NCBI GenBank assembly: GCA_964345475.1
Contig: CAYFQW010000003.1
Coordinates: forward strand, 62,001 to 126,000
Length of the DNA: 64,000 bases
Direction: 5' to 3'
Origin: WRIS01 sp964345475
GTDB lineage: Bacteria > Actinomycetota > Coriobacteriia > Coriobacteriales > Eggerthellaceae
Shown here piece after piece: positions 40,969 to 50,388 of the stretch. Under the pieces are notes generated by a model. It was not told the origin of the DNA. It did not search any database and saw only the letters and a list, made by a program, of their open reading frames with translations. The position numbers and the translations under genes are program-made. Each line of letters opens with the position of its first letter. Position 1 is the first letter of the stretch.

Positions 40969-41870
40969 AAAAGAAAGTGTATCTGCTCGGTCATCCCCTG
41001 GCTCACTCAAAATCTCCTGTGATGCATAATGCTGTTTTCGAACACCTCGGTCTCGACTGGCGCTATCTGCCTATGGATTGTTCGGACAAAGATGCAGCCC
41101 GAACTTTTGTCGAAGACAGAGAATACCTCGGTATGAACATCACCACCCCCCACAAGCCGCTTGCATTTTCTTGTGCTGACGAACAGGAGGACTCTGCGAG
41201 GCTTGCAGGAGGTGCCAACGTCCTTGTGAACAGGGAGGGCGTTCTGCTTGCCTATAATATGGATGGCGAAGGTTGCGTAGCAAATTTGCAGCGTAAAGGG
41301 TTCGCCTTCCAGGGAGCCCGCATTCTCGTATGCGGAACCGGCCCAACCGCCTTGGCGATTATGCACGCTTCCTCCTGTGCTGGTGCGCAGAGCGTATATC
41401 TTGTAGGAAGAGACGCCCACAAGACTGAAGAGGTTCTCCTGGGCTACAAAAAACGTCTAGCCTCCTGCTTGTGTCAGGATGAGGTGGAGGGAAAGTGCCC
41501 GTATCATTCCGGCGGCGAGCTGCTTTCCCTTAACTATGATATTGCTGATTTTGAGGATGTCCTTGCCACTGTCGATCTTGTAATAAACGCAACGCCTGTC
41601 GGTATGAGGCCGCACGAGCGCCTGCCTTTCAACACGGCAGCCCTGCGTAAGGAGCAGACAGTCTTTGACGCCGTGTACGGGCACGGCGAAACAGATCTTA
41701 TACGTGCAGCAAGGAATAGGGGCTGTAAGGCGTATGACGGCTCAGGCATGTTGGTAGCCCAGGCTGTTGCTACGGATAAAATCTTGTTTGAAGCAGCCGG
41801 GTTTAAGCCTTCTGTGACGGATGACGATATCTTTGACCTCATGGCTGAGACAGCAGGGTTTGAATGTTAG
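40965..41870 (+). CDS. aroE: Shikimate dehydrogenase
   Basis: A 301-aa NADPH-dependent enzyme reducing 3-dehydroshikimate. N-terminal substrate domain: LLGHPLAHSKSPVMHNAVF (Ser-Lys-Ser substrate site) and NITTPHK with the catalytic Lys; the cofactor domain begins at ILVCGTGPTALAIMH, followed by INATPVGM and AYDGSGMLVAQA. An insertion around residues 160-185 with four Cys/His residues (ASCLCQ, GKCPYH) is unusual. ATG overlaps the yqeG stop (ATGA). Confidence 0.94.
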   Translation: MKKKVYLLGHPLAHSKSPVMHNAVFEHLGLDWRYLPMDCSDKDAARTFVEDREYLGMNITTPHKPLAFSCADEQEDSARLAGGANVLVNREGVLLAYNMDGEGCVANLQRKGFAFQGARILVCGTGPTALAIMHASSCAGAQSVYLVGRDAHKTEEVLLGYKKRLASCLCQDEVEGKCPYHSGGELLSLNYDIADFEDVLATVDLVINATPVGMRPHERLPFNTAALRKEQTVFDAVYGHGETDLIRAARNRGCKAYDGSGMLVAQAVATDKILFEAAGFKPSVTDDDIFDLMAETAGFEC

Positions 41871-41927
41871 AATCTGTACTAGATTCGACTAAGGTAAAAA
41901 TGGGCCACACGGGCCAGAGGAGGAGAA

Positions 41928-43100
41928 ATGAATTACATTACTGCAGGTGAGAGCCACGGCCCTCTTCTTACAGCTATTGTAAGCGGGGTTCCTGCAGGGC
42001 TTAAAATTTCTGAAACCCTCATTAACAGCGACCTCGAGCGTAGACAGAGCGGCTACGGAAGGGGCGGCAGGCAGAAAATCGAGAAAGATAGGGTACGTAT
42101 CGTCTCGGGGCTTCGTTTCGGTAAAACCATAGGAAGTCCAGTTGCCCTACAGATAGAGAATAAAGACTGGCAAAATTGGGAAACACGCATGTCTCTTATG
42201 GGACAGGCCCCTCAAGGTCTCGTGCGCGAGGTGTGTCCTCGGCCTGGCCATGCCGATTTAGTAGGCTCCCTGAAAACAAACACGGATGATTGCCGTGATG
42301 TTCTTGAGCGGGCGAGTGCGCGTGAAACCGCAGCCCGTGTAGCAGCAGCAGGTATTGCACGCGAATTTCTTGCAGAGCTTGGCGTAGAGATATCTTCCTA
42401 CGTCAATCGTATAGGCTCGGTGATGCTCGAAGAGGATGATACGCTCCTTGCAGCCCCTGATTATGCGCCCCTGGCTATTGAAATGAGCGAAGTGCGTTGT
42501 CCTGATGAAAAGACGAGTGAAAAAATGAAGGCCGCTATCGACGAGGCAGCCGAAAGGGGAGAGAGCCTCGGAGGAACCTTCAGGCTCGTCGCGACGGGCC
42601 TTATTATGGGCTTGGGCGACTATGCTGAACCGAGCGAAAGGCTCACTTCGCAGCTCGGTGCGGCCTTGTTCTCAATTCCTGCTATAAAGGGGCTCGAGAT
42701 AGGTCTTGGATTTGAGGCTGCAAGCCGTTTTGGGTCGCAGGTGCATGACCCTATCGTACACAGTAAGAAGCATGGGTTTTCCCGTGAAAGCAATAAGGCA
42801 GGAGGGCTCGAAGGTGGCATGACGACAGGGCTACCCCTGATCCTCACCTTGGCCATGAAGCCTATTCCAACTCTGGCTAACCCTCTCAAGACGGTTAATA
42901 TGGATACCCACGAGCCGGTAGAGGCTTCGACAGAACGAAGCGATATCTGTGCAGTTCCTTCTTGTGCGGTAGTGGCTGAAAGTGAGATGGCCTTTGTGCT
43001 TGCACGCGCCTATCTCAAAAAATTCGGCGGCGACAACATGAGTGACATCAAGGCATCCATCAAGGCTTACCAGCGCCGCATAACAACCATGTCACGTTGA
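41928..43100 (+). CDS. aroC: Chorismate synthase
   Basis: A 390-aa FMNH2-dependent enzyme turning EPSP into chorismate. Signatures: GESHGPLLTAIVSGVPAG, the basic loop RRQSGYGRGGRQKIEKD, RPGHADLVGSLK, SARETAARVAAAGIARE and GLEGGMTTGLPL. Length is normal. It starts at ATG 41928 after GAGGAGGAGA. The 57-bp gap to aroE contains a near-palindrome TTAGAATC...GATTCGACTAA that includes the aroE stop. Confidence 0.96.
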   Translation: MNYITAGESHGPLLTAIVSGVPAGLKISETLINSDLERRQSGYGRGGRQKIEKDRVRIVSGLRFGKTIGSPVALQIENKDWQNWETRMSLMGQAPQGLVREVCPRPGHADLVGSLKTNTDDCRDVLERASARETAARVAAAGIAREFLAELGVEISSYVNRIGSVMLEEDDTLLAAPDYAPLAIEMSEVRCPDEKTSEKMKAAIDEAAERGESLGGTFRLVATGLIMGLGDYAEPSERLTSQLGAALFSIPAIKGLEIGLGFEAASRFGSQVHDPIVHSKKHGFSRESNKAGGLEGGMTTGLPLILTLAMKPIPTLANPLKTVNMDTHEPVEASTERSDICAVPSCAVVAESEMAFVLARAYLKKFGGDNMSDIKASIKAYQRRITTMSR

Positions 43101-43111
43101 GGCTTTCTGTG

Positions 43112-43669
43112 ATGGGAAGGCTCAACGCAGGAGTATACGAACTGAAAAAACCCGTCTTCTTCGTTGGATTCATGGGCGCAGGCAAGACCTCAGTGTCGAG
43201 GCGCCTTGCGAGAACATGCCGCCTTGTATCTGTCGACATGGACAGTTTCATCGAGCGGCAAGAGGGAAAAAAGATTTCAGACATCTTCAAGATCCAAGGG
43301 GAAAACGCATTTCGAGATCTCGAAAGCGCGCTCCTTACCGATCTGAGCCTGGGTGACCCAAAGTTGATTTCCTGCGGCGGAGGAGTTGTCCTTCGCTCGG
43401 AGAATCGTCAGACCCTAAAAGATGAGGGGTATGTGGTATACCTGGAGGTAGAGGCCGACGAAGCAGCCTCGCGCATCAGCAATATTGCGACAAGGCCCCT
43501 CTTTAAGGATATACAGAACGCGAGGAAGATTATTGAGGAGCGCATACCTCTGTACGAGGATGTGGTCGACTTGCATATCGATACTAAAGGCAAGTCCGTT
43601 TCTTATATCGCCAATGAAGTACAAAGTGGATTACAGAAAGCAGGAATTTTGTGGAAAAAACAAAAATAA
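43112..43669 (+). CDS. aroK: Shikimate kinase
   Basis: A 185-aa kinase phosphorylating shikimate. Walker A is GFMGAGKTSVS; VDMDSFIERQEGKKI and ENAFRDLESALL form the substrate site; SCGGGVVLR is the conserved Gly-rich loop; RPLFKD marks the lid. Starts at 43097 (TTG), 43109 (GTG) or 43112 (ATG) are possible; GAGG at 43099 fits the latter two. Its 3' end overlaps aroB by 19 bp. Confidence 0.92.
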   Translation: MGRLNAGVYELKKPVFFVGFMGAGKTSVSRRLARTCRLVSVDMDSFIERQEGKKISDIFKIQGENAFRDLESALLTDLSLGDPKLISCGGGVVLRSENRQTLKDEGYVVYLEVEADEAASRISNIATRPLFKDIQNARKIIEERIPLYEDVVDLHIDTKGKSVSYIANEVQSGLQKAGILWKKQK

Positions 43670-44763
43670 TCATAGACCTTCCCGACAACAGCTCTTATGA
43701 CGTGCGCATAGGATCCAATTATTTGGACAGCTTAGGTGCGTATGTCAGAAACAGTAACCCTTCGGAGAAAGCCCTCGTTCTCACAGACTCCCGAGTCGGT
43801 CCCCTGTATGCTACCCCCGTCCGCGAGTCTTTAAAAGCCGCAGGATATCAGGTAAGTGAAATAAGCATACCGGAGGGTGAGACGAGCAAAACCCTCGAAT
43901 GTGTAGAAGAGATAGGCGAAGCTATGGCCCAGAAGGGCTTTACGAGAGACTCCATCGTCTTCGGCTTGGGTGGAGGAGTAGTGGGAGACATTGCAGGCTT
44001 TCTTGCTTCTGTGTATATGCGCGGGATCGATCTCGTCCAGGTGCCTACGAGCCTTTTGGCGATGGTGGATTCCTCCGTTGGAGGGAAAACCGGCGTCAAT
44101 CTCAAGGAAGGGAAAAACCTTATAGGGTCATTTAAACAGCCTCTTTACGTCTGCGCTTCGCTTGACGTGCTCGAGACCCTTTCCGACAATAATTGGGTCT
44201 GCGGTTGCGCCGAGATAGCAAAGTCTGCCCTCATCGATTCCGATGACTTTTTCTTTTGGCTTGATGAGCACGCACCCCTCCTTGCGCAGCGTGATGTAGG
44301 AGTGACTGGAGAGGCCATAGCGCGAAGTGTCGTTTTCAAGGCTCAGGTTGTTGCGGATGATACCTACGAAAGCAAAGGAATCCGCGAGTGCCTCAACTAC
44401 GGGCACACGCTCGGGCATGCTATCGAAACACTTGCAGGTTATGGCACGTTTTCTCACGGTCAGGCTGTGGCCGAGGGCATGAGATTTGCATCGCGGCTTG
44501 GTGCCGAGCTTGCAGGTACACCCCTCGAGCTTGTTGAGGCGCAAGAGCGGCTTCTCGATAAGCTCGGGCTTTACGAGCTCGATTGGGCAGATGAGCCTGG
44601 AGCGATTATAGACGCTATGCACAAAGATAAAAAATCCCGCAAGGGGGCACTGCGCTTTGTTGTTCCCGAGGATATAGGTTCGTGGAAGCTGGTAGAGGTA
44701 GAAGATGCCAAAGTCCAAGAACACCTGGAAGCTTGGGCTGCTTCGAAAGGTCTTGAAATATGA
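43651..44763 (+). CDS. aroB: 3-dehydroquinate synthase
   Basis: A 370-aa NAD- and metal-dependent cyclase forming 3-dehydroquinate from DAHP. Signatures: FGLGGGVVGDIAGFLASVYMR, QVPTSLLAMVDSSVGGKTGVN, AEIAKSALI, the metal ligands in NYGHTLGHAIE and FSHGQAVAEGM, and DKKSRKGALRFV. It starts at GTG 43651 inside the aroK end with AGGAA upstream. The aroQ ATG overlaps its stop. Confidence 0.96.
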   Translation: MEKTKIIIDLPDNSSYDVRIGSNYLDSLGAYVRNSNPSEKALVLTDSRVGPLYATPVRESLKAAGYQVSEISIPEGETSKTLECVEEIGEAMAQKGFTRDSIVFGLGGGVVGDIAGFLASVYMRGIDLVQVPTSLLAMVDSSVGGKTGVNLKEGKNLIGSFKQPLYVCASLDVLETLSDNNWVCGCAEIAKSALIDSDDFFFWLDEHAPLLAQRDVGVTGEAIARSVVFKAQVVADDTYESKGIRECLNYGHTLGHAIETLAGYGTFSHGQAVAEGMRFASRLGAELAGTPLELVEAQERLLDKLGLYELDWADEPGAIIDAMHKDKKSRKGALRFVVPEDIGSWKLVEVEDAKVQEHLEAWAASKGLEI

Positions 44764-45188
44764 AAAAATACTTGCTCTTGAACGGTCCTAATCTGAACTT
44801 ACTCGGAACCCGTGAGCCCGAGATATACGGGAAGGACAGCCTGGCTTCTATTGAGGAGGAGTTGCAGGCGTATGGGGAAAGCCGCGGCGTCGAGGTAGAT
44901 TGCTTTCAAAGCAACCACGAAGGGGTTCTCATCGACAAGCTGCATGAGGCCCGCGGACTGTATGAAGGGATCATATATAATCCAGGGGCGCACACTCATT
45001 ACTCATATGCGCTTCGCGACGCAATAAGCTCCATAGACATCCCGACGGTCGAAGTGCATCTCAGTGATATCGATGCGAGGGAGGGCTTCAGAAGCGTTTC
45101 GGTTATGGCTGACGTATGTGTAGCCCAAATAAAAGGTAAAGGCAAGCTCGGCTATAAGGAGGCTCTCGATGTCTTGCTCTCAAGATAG
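44760..45188 (+). CDS. aroQ: Type II 3-dehydroquinate dehydratase
   Basis: A 142-aa dodecameric dehydratase of the small type II class. The conserved parts are LLNGPNLNLLGTREPEIYG (Tyr of the lid), FQSNHEGVLIDKLH, YNPGAHTHYSYALRDA with the catalytic His, and VEVHLSDIDAREGFR. ATGA overlap with aroB. The aro cluster here lacks DAHP synthase and EPSP synthase genes, which must lie elsewhere. Confidence 0.95.
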   Translation: MKKYLLLNGPNLNLLGTREPEIYGKDSLASIEEELQAYGESRGVEVDCFQSNHEGVLIDKLHEARGLYEGIIYNPGAHTHYSYALRDAISSIDIPTVEVHLSDIDAREGFRSVSVMADVCVAQIKGKGKLGYKEALDVLLSR

Positions 45189-46323
45189 GCTCATACGATT
45201 ACGAAGCGTCCTTGACGAGAATGGCCTCGATGCGATGTATCTTCGCGATCTTTCAAACATCGCTTGGCTGACGGCTTTTGACGGTGTGTTTGACAGCGAA
45301 CCCGCCCACGCTCTCATAGTTACACAGGACCAGGTCATACTACATACGGACTCGCGCTATGCCTTGGCTGCATCCAGGGCTGCAGAAGGGACAAGCATCG
45401 AGATAGACTCACGCAACGAGCCCCATAGCAAGGTATTGCAGGAGCATCTTGAATGTTTTAATCGGCCTTTTAATACCCCCGGTGAGCAGGCTCCCGACAA
45501 AGCTTCAGGGCGTTTTCGTCTCGGTCTAGAGTCTACAATAACGCTTGGCGAGTATCGGCGCCTCGAAAAAAGATTCTCAGCCCTTGCAGACAGGTGGAGC
45601 ATGCAGGAAACAGAGGGCCTCGTCCTCTCCTTGCGTGAAATAAAGGATGCCGAGGAGATTAAAAGGCTACGTGCCGCGCAGGCCATCACTGACGCAGCTT
45701 TTACCCATATTGTGAGTTTCATCAAACCAGGTATGAGCGAGCGAGAGGTACAGCTCGAACTCGAGGCCTTTATGTTGGCCAAGGGAGCAGAAGGACTCGC
45801 ATTTTCTTCTATCGTCGCTGTGGGTGCAAACGGGGCAAACCCTCATGCAATTGCAGGGGATACTCGGCTTGAGGCCGGACAATCCCTCGTTTTAGATTTC
45901 GGGGCCAGGGTGCAGGGATACTGTTCCGATATGACACGAACTGTTTTTATCGGACAACCCAGCCAAAACATGGTCGATGCATATAACACAATTCGGCGGG
46001 CAAACGAAGAAGTTTCCGCTTTTTTGAAACCCGGCGTGAGTGGAGCGGATGCGCACATATTAGCCGAAGACATTCTAAAAGAGGGTGGCTTCGAGGGTAA
46101 GATGGGTCATGCCCTCGGGCATGGGCTCGGTATCGATATCCATGAAGAGCCGCGGCTCAGCTCCCGTAACACGCACATCTTGGTTGAGGGAAATGTGGTG
46201 ACGGTCGAGCCGGGCATCTACATACCAGGGGAGTTCGGTATGAGGCTTGAGGATTTCGGTGTGATTGTCAGTGCTGGTTTTGAACTTATTACTCAATCGA
46301 AACATGACATGGTTATAATATAA
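45169..46323 (+). CDS. M24-family Xaa-Pro aminopeptidase/dipeptidase
   Basis: A 384-aa pita-bread fold metallopeptidase removing residues next to proline. The N-terminal creatinase-like domain covers residues 1-140; the catalytic domain has metal ligands in LVLDFGARVQGYCSDMTRT (two Asp), MGHALGHGLGIDIHEEP (His), TVEPGIYIP (Glu) and MRLEDFG (Glu). It starts at ATG 45169 inside the aroQ end with AAGGAGG six bases upstream. The pepQ-efp neighbourhood is widespread in Gram-positive genomes. Confidence 0.92.
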   Translation: MSCSQDRLIRLRSVLDENGLDAMYLRDLSNIAWLTAFDGVFDSEPAHALIVTQDQVILHTDSRYALAASRAAEGTSIEIDSRNEPHSKVLQEHLECFNRPFNTPGEQAPDKASGRFRLGLESTITLGEYRRLEKRFSALADRWSMQETEGLVLSLREIKDAEEIKRLRAAQAITDAAFTHIVSFIKPGMSEREVQLELEAFMLAKGAEGLAFSSIVAVGANGANPHAIAGDTRLEAGQSLVLDFGARVQGYCSDMTRTVFIGQPSQNMVDAYNTIRRANEEVSAFLKPGVSGADAHILAEDILKEGGFEGKMGHALGHGLGIDIHEEPRLSSRNTHILVEGNVVTVEPGIYIPGEFGMRLEDFGVIVSAGFELITQSKHDMVII

Positions 46324-46387
46324 AAAACTACCTGCACGGAGTGTTGCAGCGGTATGTTCCTAAGGGGTCGGCGAAAGGATTGATCGA

Positions 46388-46948
46388 ATGGCCATAAGTA
46401 CAGCAGATTTTAAAAACGGTATATGTATCGAGTACAACGACAAGCTTTGGACTATTGTTGAGTTTCAACATGTCAAGCCTGGAAAGGGTGGGGCTTTCGT
46501 ACGTACAAAGCTGCGCGACATCAAAACTGGCCGTATTCTAGAAAATACCTTTAATGCCGGCGTGAAGGTCGAGCAGGTCCGTCTCGAAACGAAGGTTATG
46601 CAGTATCTTTATAACGACGGCGTCGACTTTTACCTCATGGACAATGATAGCTATGAGCAAATTGGAATTCCCGCTGACGTAGTAGGCGAAAAGGCTCAAT
46701 GGATGAAGGAAAACGACGACGTAAGTCTCCTGTATGCAAAAGAGGAGCTCATCAGTATTGAGCCACAAATGTTCGTCGAGCTCGAAGTTACCGAGACTGA
46801 TCCTGGCTTTAAGGGTGATACGGTACAGGGAGGAAGCAAGCCAGCTACGCTAGAGACAGGTGCCGTCATCCAGGTTCCACTGTTCATCAATCAAGGCGAT
46901 ATGCTTCAGATTGATACCCGGGATGGTCGCTTCGTAAAACGTCTATAA
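46388..46948 (+). CDS. efp: Translation elongation factor P
   Basis: A 186-aa factor relieving ribosome stalling at polyproline. Three OB-like beta domains: domain I with FQHVKPGKGGAFVRTKL, whose Lys at the loop tip is the modification site in many bacteria, the middle domain with YLYNDGVDFYLMDNDSYEQ, and the C-terminal domain ending QIDTRDGRFVKR. It starts at ATG 46388 with AAAGGA upstream. Confidence 0.96.
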   Translation: MAISTADFKNGICIEYNDKLWTIVEFQHVKPGKGGAFVRTKLRDIKTGRILENTFNAGVKVEQVRLETKVMQYLYNDGVDFYLMDNDSYEQIGIPADVVGEKAQWMKENDDVSLLYAKEELISIEPQMFVELEVTETDPGFKGDTVQGGSKPATLETGAVIQVPLFINQGDMLQIDTRDGRFVKRL

Positions 46949-46982
46949 ACGGACGCCCTTTGAGGCCTGTGCTACTCTGTGC

Positions 46983-48158
46983 TTGGCATACGGGACGGTC
47001 GAAAATGAAAGTTGTGATTTGGTAAAAAGCAGACAAAATAAACTTGATTTTATAGTAGACGTTGCCTATCTCGCAGTAATTGTGGCGCTTGTTGTATTGG
47101 CTATTGTTGCGGTCCCTCTATTTATGCCTTTTTTATTTGCACTTTTATTGGTAGCCATGCTTAATCCCTTAATACGCAAGCTCCATAAGAGCTTTGGCTT
47201 TAATAAACGAATAGTATCAATAAGCGCTATCGTGTTGCTCTACATTATTGCTGTTGTTATTATCGCGGGTCTCATTATGGCTTTGGTTTTCGTGAGTAAA
47301 CAGGCCCTTCATAGCCTTCCTTTGTATTATGTTGATGTTTTAGAGCCGGCAATGGATAGTGTGAACGAGTGGTTAGTTGGGCTTGTGGGGTCCTTTTCCC
47401 CCGACGCTTTAGGTGAGTTGAGCTCGCTCCAGTCTTCGATAAGTACGACCATCAGCGATACGGTCAGCTCTCTTTCGAGCAAGGGCATTTCTTACGCGAC
47501 GGCTTTCATACGCAAAATCCCCGCCTTTTTCATTGCCCTTGTATTCACCGTGCTTCTGTCTTTGTTTATGAGCATACAGTATGACGAGATCCTCGAGTCA
47601 ATAAAATCTAAAGTCACCCAAGGCGTAGTCGACAAGGCAGAGCAGCTGACGCAGATTCTCAAAGGAACAGTATTCCAGTACTTCAAGGCAATACTCAAAC
47701 TGATGGTCATTACTTTTATAGAGCTGTGCATCGGTTTGTTTATCCTCGGGGCGGATCACCCTATAGCCTTCGCCGCAGGAATTGCTATATTCGATGCCCT
47801 TCCAGTATTTGGAACGGGCGGCATTATGATTCCTTGGGTTATCATTGAGCTCGTTCAGGGAAATTTTAGCCTTGCCCTCGGCCTTGCTATCCTCTATGCC
47901 ATCATAACGGTAGTCAGAAACTTCATAGAGCCCAAGGTGGTAGGAGACGAGCTTAATATCAACCCTATCATTTCCCTCATTTCAATTTATGCAGGTCTCA
48001 AGACCTTCGGCATTATCGGTATGATCCTTTTCCCGATTCTTGCGAGCGTTTTCATCACTTTGTACAAGAACAAATTTTTCGAGAATACGAGAAGCATTAA
48101 GATATTTCGTACGGCTGAGGCTTCCGAGGGAGGCGAGCCTGAGCGACCGGCAGAGTGA
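46983..48158 (+). CDS. AI-2E family permease (second copy)
   Basis: A 391-aa membrane protein of the AI-2E/PerM family with about eight hydrophobic segments, LMSIQYDEILESIKSKV before the late helices and NFIEPKVVGDELNINPIISLISIYAGLK as the family block split over positions about 315-345. It differs strongly from the copy at 34-35.7 kb. The start is uncertain: TTG 46983 has no ribosome site, and TTG 47019 is another option. Substrate unknown. Confidence 0.8.
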   Translation: MAYGTVENESCDLVKSRQNKLDFIVDVAYLAVIVALVVLAIVAVPLFMPFLFALLLVAMLNPLIRKLHKSFGFNKRIVSISAIVLLYIIAVVIIAGLIMALVFVSKQALHSLPLYYVDVLEPAMDSVNEWLVGLVGSFSPDALGELSSLQSSISTTISDTVSSLSSKGISYATAFIRKIPAFFIALVFTVLLSLFMSIQYDEILESIKSKVTQGVVDKAEQLTQILKGTVFQYFKAILKLMVITFIELCIGLFILGADHPIAFAAGIAIFDALPVFGTGGIMIPWVIIELVQGNFSLALGLAILYAIITVVRNFIEPKVVGDELNINPIISLISIYAGLKTFGIIGMILFPILASVFITLYKNKFFENTRSIKIFRTAEASEGGEPERPAE

Positions 48159-48492
48159 GACCGAAGGGGCCTGTGAAGAATAGACCTTGTGTGTCCTAGA
48201 AGAAAAATCTTACTTCTTTTTGTCGGGATAAGGTAACGGCGGGGTAAGGATACCGCCTTTGTTATCAAGTACGGGTGCATTCCCCGTGAAAATAATTATT
48301 ATCATCACAATGCCTTGCTTCTTCTTATATAATGTTTCTCTACTTTGTACTACGTTGTTCGAATCCCTGAGCTCCTCAGTGCACAAAATGAGGGGTTATC
48401 CCGATTTGAAACTCATACAGCAATTGGGCAGCGGATGCGCTCTGACGTAGCATAGGCTTTTTGAAAATGAGAGATGGAGGAGGTGTGAGTTC
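48159..48492 (+). other. Intergenic region before the biotin carboxylase operon
   Basis: Contains a terminator at 48238-48260 and a TATAAT at 48328-48333 without a good -35, which may drive the downstream operon. A GTTCGAATCCC block near 48357 looks like a tRNA T-arm, but no acceptor or anticodon arms fit. No gene seen. Confidence 0.45.
48238..48260 (+). terminator. Terminator after the second AI-2E permease
   Basis: GGCGG (48238-48242) pairs with CCGCC (48253-48257), followed by TTTG; outer bases GATAA/TTATC can extend the stem. Confidence 0.5.
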
Positions 48493-50388
48493 ATGCCAAA
48501 ACTTCACATAATGGATACCACGATTCGTGATGGACAGCAGAGTCTTTGGGCTACGCGTATGCAAATCGGAGACATGTTGCCGATCCTGCCTAAAATGGAC
48601 CGTGTCGGATACTGGGCAATAGAGGCTTGGGGTGGTGCAACCTTTGATACCTGCCTGCGTTTCCTCGATGAGAACCCTTGGGAGCGTCTGCGCTCTATTA
48701 AAGCAAAAACTCCTAATACCCCGTTATCTATGCTTTCGCGCGGGCAAAATCTTGTGGGTTACAAGCACTATTCCCGTGACATATGCAATCATTTTATTGC
48801 TGCAGCCCATCGTAACGGTATAGATGTCTTCCGCGTGTTCGATGCCTTAAACGATATTCGCAATGTGGTCGATAACGCTGAAGCAATTAAAGAACACGGA
48901 GGGCATTTCGAGGGTGCTATTTCCTACACCATGTCCCCCGTCCATACGCTTGATAGCTATTTGGAATACGGTCAGGCATTAAAAGATCTCGGTGCTGATT
49001 CTATATGTCTTAAAGATATGGCAGGTATGCTTACGCCCTACCGTACCGAGCGTATGGTAAAGGCATTCAATGCAGAAATCGGCCTTCCAGTGCATATCCA
49101 CTGTCACTATGTCGGAGGTATGGCGCCGGCCAATATATTGAAGGCAGCTGAAGCAGGGGCCATGATAGCCGACACTGCACACGCCCCCTTAGCTTTTGGA
49201 AACAGCCATCCTGCGGTCGAAATGATAGTCGCTGCCCTACAGGAAAGCCGCTACGACACTGGCCTCGACCTTGACCTGCTGTTCGAGATAGCTGAATACT
49301 GGGAAGAGGTGCGCAAGCGCGAGCATTACAAGAGAGGCGTCTCCTCATTACTGCATATGCAGGTGTATTCCCACCAGGTGCCCGGCGGCATGATGAGCAA
49401 CCTCGTTTCGCAGCTCGAAATACAGAACTCGCTCGATCGCTTGTCTGAGGTAATGAAAGAAATTCCAAAGGTTCGCGCAGAGGTTGGATACCCTCCTCTG
49501 GTTACACCCCTCTCACAAATAGTCGGCACCCAGGCGGTGTTCAATGTGATAACGGGCAAGCGCTGGAGCGTTGTCTCTAAGGAAATGAAAGATTATATTT
49601 GTGGCTACTACGGCAAAGCGCCTGGCCCTATGGATAAAGAAATCGTGAAAAAGGTTGTCGGCGATTCCGAAATGCTTCCACCCGATGTAGCTCCCGGCTC
49701 TCTGGCTACCGCTACCTATGAAGGAATGCGTGACGAAATCGGTGATTTGGCTAAATCGGAAGAAGACGTATTGATGTATGCCTTGTTCCCGAACGAGGCA
49801 CGCACCTATCTCAGCAAGCATCGTGCATCAGGGAAAGTTGATTTTCTGCTCGAGCAAGAATCGAGTGGTACCAAGGAGGATGATTACGTGGATATCAATC
49901 AAATTCGCGAACTTGTTCGTGTTGCAGAAGAAAGCGGTGTCGGAGAAATTGTTGTTGAGGAAGAAGGAACCCGCATTGCAGTACGCATGCCAGGTGCCAC
50001 TCCCTACGAACCAATGCCGAGCGCTGCTCCGACGCACGATCCAAGTCTTGCTGTAACTCAGGCAACTGAAAAGCCAGCGGCCTCGAAGCAGCAAGATGCA
50101 GGAGATAGGCCGTCTCACTGGGTTCCTGTCATCTCTCCGATGGTGGGCACCTTCTATGTGGCTCCTGCTCCAAAAGAGCCACCTTTTGTAAGCGTAGGCG
50201 ATGAAGTTTCCGCTAATCAGACCCTTTGTATTGTTGAGGCAATGAAGCTCATGAACGAAATCAGCGCAGAAGAAATGGGCACCATCCGCGAAGTATGCCT
50301 CGAGGATGCTACTCCCGTTGAGTTCGGCACCGTCTTGTTCTACCTTGAGCCTTTGAGCATGCCGACTCCTGTACCGGAGACTGCCTAA
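48493..50388 (+). CDS. Carboxyltransferase fused to AccB-like biotin carrier (PycB/OadA type)
   Basis: A 631-aa protein. Residues 1-270 are an HMGL-like carboxyltransferase barrel (MDTTIRDGQQSLWATRM, DALNDIRNV, CLKDMAGML, PVHIHCHYVGG) and about 280-460 the PYC_OADA domain. From residue 465 (VDINQIRELVRVAEESG) the sequence matches the whole AccB protein of acetyl-CoA carboxylase, ending in the biotinyl domain with Lys585 in EAMKLMNEI. It moves CO2 between biotin and pyruvate/oxaloacetate. With the next gene it should form a two-subunit pyruvate carboxylase; no sodium-pump OadB/OadG genes are present. ATG follows GGAGGAGG. Confidence 0.88.
   Translation: MPKLHIMDTTIRDGQQSLWATRMQIGDMLPILPKMDRVGYWAIEAWGGATFDTCLRFLDENPWERLRSIKAKTPNTPLSMLSRGQNLVGYKHYSRDICNHFIAAAHRNGIDVFRVFDALNDIRNVVDNAEAIKEHGGHFEGAISYTMSPVHTLDSYLEYGQALKDLGADSICLKDMAGMLTPYRTERMVKAFNAEIGLPVHIHCHYVGGMAPANILKAAEAGAMIADTAHAPLAFGNSHPAVEMIVAALQESRYDTGLDLDLLFEIAEYWEEVRKREHYKRGVSSLLHMQVYSHQVPGGMMSNLVSQLEIQNSLDRLSEVMKEIPKVRAEVGYPPLVTPLSQIVGTQAVFNVITGKRWSVVSKEMKDYICGYYGKAPGPMDKEIVKKVVGDSEMLPPDVAPGSLATATYEGMRDEIGDLAKSEEDVLMYALFPNEARTYLSKHRASGKVDFLLEQESSGTKEDDYVDINQIRELVRVAEESGVGEIVVEEEGTRIAVRMPGATPYEPMPSAAPTHDPSLAVTQATEKPAASKQQDAGDRPSHWVPVISPMVGTFYVAPAPKEPPFVSVGDEVSANQTLCIVEAMKLMNEISAEEMGTIREVCLEDATPVEFGTVLFYLEPLSMPTPVPETA

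Noticed and set aside
48345..48420. tRNA-like T-arm sequence (GTTCGAATCCC)
   Set aside because: No acceptor stem, D-arm or anticodon arm could be built around it on either strand.
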